Positions 59,565 through 64,000 of a DNA stretch of 64,000 bases are shown here, piece after piece. This DNA is from an uncultured Planococcus sp. (GTDB lineage: Bacteria; Bacillota; Bacilli; Bacillales_A; Planococcaceae). Every line of letters starts with the position of its first letter. Position 1 is the stretch's first letter. Both the position numbers and the translations under genes were made by a program. The notes under the pieces are model-generated. The model was not told the origin of the DNA. It searched no databases and saw nothing but the letters and a program-made list of their open reading frames with translations. The stretch covers positions 62,001 through 126,000 of the forward strand of contig CANLRI010000002.1 in NCBI GenBank assembly GCA_947493585.1, written 5' to 3'.

Positions 59565-59891
59565 ATGGTGCTAGCGATCAAAGAAGTGAACGGATTTGAA
59601 AAAGGAATGGAATATACGAGGGATCTTGAATTTTTGTCATGCTTTACAAACGACGAACATCGGGTCGTCTCTTTAATAGATACAGATGGCAACGTTTTTT
59701 ACTGGACGACTACGGAAGCTTCACCTGAATATCGAAACTTCCGGTTAAAAGCTACTTATACATTTAAAGTCAGTTATATATCGACCATACTGGGCCCTTC
59801 AAGTCCGAAGGTCATTATTGCCGACTTGAAGGACCTATCAGCCAGAAAAAGTATGTACGGCAAGGCAAAACGCTTCAAATTAAATGCTTGA
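59565..59891 (+). CDS. Small conserved-looking soluble protein
   Basis: 108 residues from ATG 59565, 7-8 nt after GAGGTG. Predicted mostly beta: VVSLIDTDGNVFYWTTTE, FRLKATYTFKVSYIS, KVIIADLKDL. The order of strands is reminiscent of an OB-type fold, but I see no firm family match. It is divergent from yfkAB and followed by a bidirectional terminator. Confidence 0.6.
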   Translation: MVLAIKEVNGFEKGMEYTRDLEFLSCFTNDEHRVVSLIDTDGNVFYWTTTEASPEYRNFRLKATYTFKVSYISTILGPSSPKVIIADLKDLSARKSMYGKAKRFKLNA

Positions 59892-59951
59892 TTCAAATAA
59901 ATCAACGACCTGTGTCGAACTCGATTCAGTGTATAACAGTGCAATTGCATA

Positions 59952-60003
59952 AAAAATAAGCCGTATCCAGAAACCTCAAGGGTTAATGGATGCGGCTTTT
60001 TTT
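59952..60003. terminator. Bidirectional terminator
   Basis: AAGCCGTATCC pairs with GGATGCGGCTT, with an inner AACC/GGTT helix, A6 before and T7 after. It sits between convergent genes. Confidence 0.9.
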
Positions 60004-60028
60004 GTGTGTTTTCATTGCTGTTTTAATC

Positions 60029-61558
60029 TTATTTTGCTCCAAACGCGACAATCCCAAAAGACTCCAAATACATGTTCAACACACGCAGCCATTGCTTATC
60101 AGTCGCAAGTGCGACGTGTCCATCCGGCCGGATCAGGTACAGCGCGTCTTGCTTGAATCCAGCATCTTTCATTCTAGCTTCCCACGGAAACTCATAGAGT
60201 TCGATCGATTGAGATCGGGCAAAGTCGATGAGTTCGGGTTTGGCTTTTCCATAGATATGGATTTGCCAATCAACCGAACGCAGCGGCGCGAAATTATCGC
60301 CACTGGCGGTTTGGATCCACGGCAATCGCATGCCGGCGAAGATTTTGCCGGCTTTGCCTTTGCTCAACAGACTGCTGCGGTAATTGATATGGATTTGAGA
60401 TAAGATCTTGAATGCATTTTTTGAAGCGAACGGAAATTGGAATACCGACGGCAAGACGTAAGGGACGGCGTACTCCCGAAGCAAAGTGCCAGGCAGTTTT
60501 TGATTGACGATTGTTTGGAATGCTTTGTCAGTCGTCGCGATCAAGCGCCGTGCAAAGGCGATACGTTCTTGTTCATAGGTGCCGAGTATCATGGGAGCGG
60601 CTTTTCCTTGAACGACCGCTGCGAGTTTCCACCCGAGATTGATGGCGTCCCCGATGCCGGTGTTCATGCCTTGCCCGCCGGTTGGGCTGTGCAAGTGGCC
60701 GGCGTCGCCTAGGATGAAGATACGCCCTTTGGTGAATTTTTCGCTGACGCGGTTATGGACGCGGTAAGTTGAAAACCAATTGACCTTGGATGCCTTCACC
60801 CCGATTTTATTTTCAACATAATCGGTGATTTCGCTGTACTGGACATCGGTGCGTTCGTTGAATTCTTCGGGGACGATGCCGAGTATGCGTTTCGTGTGGG
60901 CGTTGCGGACGTTCATATAGAGCATGAAGCCGTCATTGTCCATGTACATGTCCATTTTTTCCATGTCGTCGACCGGTTTCTCGGTTTCGATATCGGCGAC
61001 AAAGAACAATTGCTTGTACGTGCCGCCCGGGAAGTCGAGATCCAGTCCTTTTCGGACCATGCTGCCGGCGCCGTCGCATCCGCATAAATAGGAAAATTCT
61101 GCTATTTCCACCGGCTCTCCCAGTTGTTGCATGACGGTGTTCACGCCATCTTCTGTATTTTCAAACGAAATCAACTCGGTGTTCCATTCCACTTCGACGC
61201 CAATTTTGCTTAATTCGTCGACGAGAATTTCTTCGTGATCGTCTTGAGGCAAACTCAGGATAAACGGAAACGGGCTCTGCCCTTTGCCGAGTTCATGGAA
61301 TTTCACTTTAGCTCTCACTTTTTTGCCATCGCTGACATCGAGCGATAAAATCGGATGTCCGCGCTCGATATTGCGTTCAGCGAGGCCGAATTGCTCGTAA
61401 TGTTCCAAGATGCGCGCATGCACGGCGAGCGCACGTGACGCGGTGCCAGTTCCAGAATTTCGATCGATGATGCGAAACGGCACGTCTTGACGCGCCAGGC
61501 TATAGGCCAGAGCCAAGCCAGTGGGGCCCGCTCCGACGATTAAGATTTGTGGGTTCAT
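60029..61558 (-). CDS. FAD-dependent aromatic monooxygenase (PheA/TfdB/MhpA type)
   Basis: 509 residues. FAD-binding GAGPTGLALA is near residues 8-17, and the DG-type motif is CGCDGAGSMVR. The FAD-ribityl motif is GDAGHLHSPTGGQGMNTGIGDAINLGWKLA. The C-terminal ~130 residues form a thioredoxin-like domain (YLIRPDGHVAL). The family hydroxylates phenols, resorcinol, 3-(3-hydroxyphenyl)propionate or antibiotics with NAD(P)H and O2. No ring-cleavage genes are adjacent, so a detoxifying role is as likely as catabolism. AGGAGGT precedes the ATG. Confidence 0.88.
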   Translation of the reverse strand: MNPQILIVGAGPTGLALAYSLARQDVPFRIIDRNSGTGTASRALAVHARILEHYEQFGLAERNIERGHPILSLDVSDGKKVRAKVKFHELGKGQSPFPFILSLPQDDHEEILVDELSKIGVEVEWNTELISFENTEDGVNTVMQQLGEPVEIAEFSYLCGCDGAGSMVRKGLDLDFPGGTYKQLFFVADIETEKPVDDMEKMDMYMDNDGFMLYMNVRNAHTKRILGIVPEEFNERTDVQYSEITDYVENKIGVKASKVNWFSTYRVHNRVSEKFTKGRIFILGDAGHLHSPTGGQGMNTGIGDAINLGWKLAAVVQGKAAPMILGTYEQERIAFARRLIATTDKAFQTIVNQKLPGTLLREYAVPYVLPSVFQFPFASKNAFKILSQIHINYRSSLLSKGKAGKIFAGMRLPWIQTASGDNFAPLRSVDWQIHIYGKAKPELIDFARSQSIELYEFPWEARMKDAGFKQDALYLIRPDGHVALATDKQWLRVLNMYLESFGIVAFGAK

Positions 61559-61743
61559 GATATAGACCTCCTAATGAGTATCACGCCTGTTGATGAATTT
61601 TGTTTCCAGTATCGGGTGAAGCTGAATAATTAGGTATAAGAAAAATTGAAAGCACGTGATACCGAACAAAAAACCTTGTACAGCTACTATATCCTTAATT
61701 GAGGGGTTTCAAGCATCAGCGTGTGCAATAAACGAAATGCCAG

Positions 61744-61787
61744 AAAAGCGTATGTGGTTTCCCCCGGAAGGAGCCCGCATACGCTTC
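61744..61787 (-). terminator. Terminator of the SDR gene
   Basis: AAGCGTATG pairs with CATACGCTT across a 23-nt loop that itself holds CCC/GGG, followed on the minus strand by TTTC. It lies 36 nt downstream of the SDR stop. Confidence 0.65.
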
Positions 61788-61822
61788 TTGTTATTGTCTT
61801 GAATAGGTTCATTTCAAAGGTG

Positions 61823-62722
61823 TTATTTATCGAAATCAAACGTGACGCCGCTCAGCTTTTCTGACACGTCCCACAGTTTCTGGCGGGATGCCTCGTCATT
61901 CACTGCCGGATCCGGTTTCTCTAAAGTCGGGTAGCCTCTGCGTTGGCCTTTGCCGTCGGGCCCGATGTATTCGCCGCCTGTGATGCTAAGGTCCGTTGCG
62001 GCATAGACGGTGGGAAGTGCTCCCATAGCGGCGGGCTGCAAGTAGCGGTTCATGAGCCCTTTGAAAATGCGGGGCATTTCGCGGCTGCCGAGCTTGAACA
62101 GATTGGTCGAAGAAATCCCAGGATGGCAAGCGATGCTGAGCGTCGATAAACCATGTTGCTTGAGTCGTTTATCGAGCTCTGTGGCGAACATTAAATTCGC
62201 CAGTTTGCTTTGGCCATAAAATTTCATCGCTTTATAGCCTTTGGAGCCGTCCAAGTTGTCAAAGTCAATGGCGGCATTTCGGTGTGCGAGACTGCTGAGT
62301 GTTACCACACGTGAATTCTCGGTATGAATCAGTAAAGGGAGCAATAGGCCAGTCAAAGCGAAATGTCCAAGATGGTTGCTGCCGAACTGCAGCTCAAAAC
62401 CGTCTTTCGTCTTCGCATAAGGGGGCGTCATCACGCCCGCATTGTTAATCAGCAAATCGAGCGAGTCGAAGCGGCTGATGAACGTTTCTGCAAAATTTCG
62501 TACGCTGTCCAAATCGGACAAGTCGAGTTTCATAACTTCGACAGTTGCCTGAGGAAATTCTTCTCTAATTTCTTGTTCAGCGGCTTGTCCTTTTTCGAGA
62601 TCACGGACAGCCAAGATGACCCGTGCGCCCAACCGGACGAAGGTTTTAGCTGTTTCCAGTCCGAGTCCGCTATTGGCCCCTGTAATAATGGCCGTTTTTC
62701 CTGTCATTGTATGGAATTCCAC
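61823..62722 (-). CDS. Short-chain dehydrogenase, retinol-dehydrogenase-like
   Basis: 299 residues from GTG 62722, which has AGGAG 8 nt upstream; ATG 62707 is the alternative. TGANSGLG motif, NNAGVM, catalytic SSLAHRNA and YGQSK. The length, the FGSNHLGHFALTGLLLPLL stretch and HPGISSTNLF are typical of the RDH11-14/WWOX-like group. NADP preference is suggested by Arg after strand 2 (AVRDLEKG). Substrate unknown; monocistronic. Confidence 0.87.
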   Translation of the reverse strand: MEFHTMTGKTAIITGANSGLGLETAKTFVRLGARVILAVRDLEKGQAAEQEIREEFPQATVEVMKLDLSDLDSVRNFAETFISRFDSLDLLINNAGVMTPPYAKTKDGFELQFGSNHLGHFALTGLLLPLLIHTENSRVVTLSSLAHRNAAIDFDNLDGSKGYKAMKFYGQSKLANLMFATELDKRLKQHGLSTLSIACHPGISSTNLFKLGSREMPRIFKGLMNRYLQPAAMGALPTVYAATDLSITGGEYIGPDGKGQRRGYPTLEKPDPAVNDEASRQKLWDVSEKLSGVTFDFDK

Positions 62723-62914
62723 AAGCTCAGCTCCTAGTTCTGATAGATTCTACTTGAATGTACCCTAATGTAGCTTTTGATAATCGGATGAGAAAATGTC
62801 CCTGTGCAAGAAACAATTCTAAACGATTCTGACAATACGCTACAATTTATCGTTTATGCATGAAGGATTCAGGATGGAGCTTTTTGTATTCCTGATTGGT
62901 GAAGTCACAGAAGA

Positions 62915-62947
62915 AAGAGCAGCGCCGAAAAATTAGGCGCTGCTCTT
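62915..62947 (-). terminator. Terminator of the antiporter gene
   Basis: AAGAGCAGCGCC pairs with GGCGCTGCTCTT around a 9-nt loop, with TTCTT after it on the minus strand. Confidence 0.78.
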
Positions 62948-62962
62948 GTTTATTTGACCCGG

Positions 62963-63919
62963 TTAATTGCGCAAAATGATATAAACCAGATAAACGATAT
63001 AGATGGCGGCCAAGAGCCCACCTTCGATCCTCGAAACCGTGTACTTGGTTCTGGAGAGAATCATCAACAAAATGGTCACGGCAATCATCAAAAAGATGTC
63101 CGTAAAGATTTTCGAGTCGACGGTTAACGGGTGAATCACGGCCGAAGTGCCCAACACAAAAAAGATGTTGAAGATATTACTGCCGATAATATTCCCTAAA
63201 GCGATGTCGACTTGTCTTTTCAGCGCGGCCGTTATCGAAGTGACCAGCTCGGGGAGCGAGGTGCCGACCGCGACGATCGTCAAGCCGACCAAGGTTTCGC
63301 TCATGCCAAGTGAAAGAGCGATCTGGACACTGTTATCGACGACGAGGCTGCCGCCGAAGATGATGCCGGCAAGCCCGCCGATGGTTAACAGCGAATTTTT
63401 TAGCCTGGATTTGTTCGCAGTGTCAGTAGGAATTTCTTCGTTGTTCTGACGGTCTTTCCGTGCCACTTCGAAGATATAGTAGAGAAAGATGGCAAAGAAC
63501 AATAACAGGACAATACCTTCCGTTCTAGTGATGAGGTTGCTGTCCAAGGATTGGAGCTGCTGATCGCTGATCAACACGAGCAATGCCACGGCACTGAGCA
63601 AGGCGAACGGTATTTCTTTACGGATTGTGTCGCTCTGGACCATCAACGGGAAAACCAGAGCAGTGGCTCCTAAGATGAGCGTGATGTTGAAGATATTACT
63701 GCCGACGACGTTCCCGATCGCAACTTCACTGCTTCCTTCCAAGGCGGCAATAAAACTGACGGACGCTTCCGGCGCGCTGGTGCCGAAAGCGACAACCGTC
63801 AAGCCGATCAATAGCGGCGAAACCCTCAAACTTTGCGCTATTTTTGAAGCTCCTTCTACAAAATAGTCAGCTCCTTTGATTAACAGAGCGAATCCGACCA
63901 ATAATAAAAGGTAAGTCAT
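62963..63919 (-). CDS. CaCA-family Na+/Ca2+ (or K+) antiporter, YrbG-like
   Basis: 318 residues, about ten membrane segments in two inverted halves. The alpha repeats are complete in both: AFGTSAPE with GNVVGSNIFN in the first half and AVGTSLPE with GNIIGSNIFN in the second. A charged central loop (EVARKDRQNNEEIPTDTANKSR) separates the halves. The ATG at 63919 is preceded by GGAAG. Cation specificity cannot be read from sequence. No regulator or riboswitch seen in the remaining 80 nt of the window. Confidence 0.92.
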   Translation of the reverse strand: MTYLLLLVGFALLIKGADYFVEGASKIAQSLRVSPLLIGLTVVAFGTSAPEASVSFIAALEGSSEVAIGNVVGSNIFNITLILGATALVFPLMVQSDTIRKEIPFALLSAVALLVLISDQQLQSLDSNLITRTEGIVLLLFFAIFLYYIFEVARKDRQNNEEIPTDTANKSRLKNSLLTIGGLAGIIFGGSLVVDNSVQIALSLGMSETLVGLTIVAVGTSLPELVTSITAALKRQVDIALGNIIGSNIFNIFFVLGTSAVIHPLTVDSKIFTDIFLMIAVTILLMILSRTKYTVSRIEGGLLAAIYIVYLVYIILRN

Positions 63920-64000
63920 TAGGCGATCACTTCCTTCCTGTTTTTCTGTTTATATGACTTGATCCTTTCTATGACCATACCCTTTAAACGAAGTCAAAAC

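Noticed and set aside
1..64000. CRISPR array, tRNA, rRNA, insertion sequence or prophage
   Set aside because: I looked for short regularly spaced repeats, cloverleaf or CCA ends, transposase or integrase motifs and phage structural genes, and found none. The repeats present are long, few and not regularly spaced.

Overview
The window looks like a chromosomal segment of a moderately GC-rich Firmicute of the Planococcaceae/Bacillaceae (Planococcus-like). The basis is strong AGGAGG-type ribosome binding sites, Bacillus-type gene sets (YtrA-type GntR/ABC, YhaQ/YhaP-like ABC, BioY with BirA boxes, AdaA, a BceS-like intramembrane-sensing kinase, YfkAB, YkvA), many small lipoproteins, and intergenic repeats of a kind common in these families. 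No rRNA, tRNA, CRISPR array or transposase was seen. The family names are recognised by eye from the translations; no search was run.

Layout. 1-5.4 kb: end of an unknown gene, an ornithine-cyclodeaminase-family gene, then a five-gene ABC/GntR operon. 5.4-11.9 kb: an SDR, bioY under a BirA operator, the alkylation-repair operon adaA-alkA-ogt, an acetyltransferase pair, an alpha/beta hydrolase, a DUF4385-like gene behind a candidate SigB promoter, and a lipoprotein. 11.9-19.3 kb: a catabolic operon (LacI regulator, HisD-like zinc dehydrogenase, GntP permease, 3-hydroxyacyl-CoA-dehydrogenase-like enzyme, SDR). It is bracketed by two copies of a composite intergenic repeat (hairpin A-alpha, hairpin A-beta, element B). 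19.3-31 kb: a dicarboxylate/amino-acid symporter, a TIGR01777-type epimerase, a nucleotidyltransferase, small membrane and lipoproteins, a CPBP protease, a penicillin-binding-protein homologue with all three catalytic motifs lost, an Abi_2-family gene and an MFS exporter. 31-38.6 kb: a response regulator/intramembrane-sensing kinase next to a MacB/FtsX-type ABC transporter with a candidate direct-repeat operator, then small membrane proteins. 38.7-40.8 kb: an M48 protease fused to ankyrin repeats, and two small lipoproteins.

40.8-58 kb is a defence-type island with strong compositional mosaicism: an orphan Phd-like antitoxin, a KAP P-loop NTPase, type I restriction-modification (hsdR-hsdM-hsdS), an HD plus HSP90-like (Bergerat) ATPase fusion, a PD-(D/E)XK nuclease with a duplicated C-terminal domain followed by a small PD-(D/E)XK-like protein, an HNH protein, a membrane-anchored coiled protein and a YkvA protein. 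58.2-64 kb returns to housekeeping-type genes: YfkAB-like radical SAM, an FAD monooxygenase, an SDR and a CaCA-family antiporter.

The two points I rate highest are the repeat-A hairpin and the AT-rich HD/HSP90-like ATPase with its nuclease neighbours. The roughly 86-nt repeat-A hairpin shows compensatory base changes between copies, so a structured RNA or DNA element is likely. The ATPase and nucleases are candidate uncharacterised defence modules.
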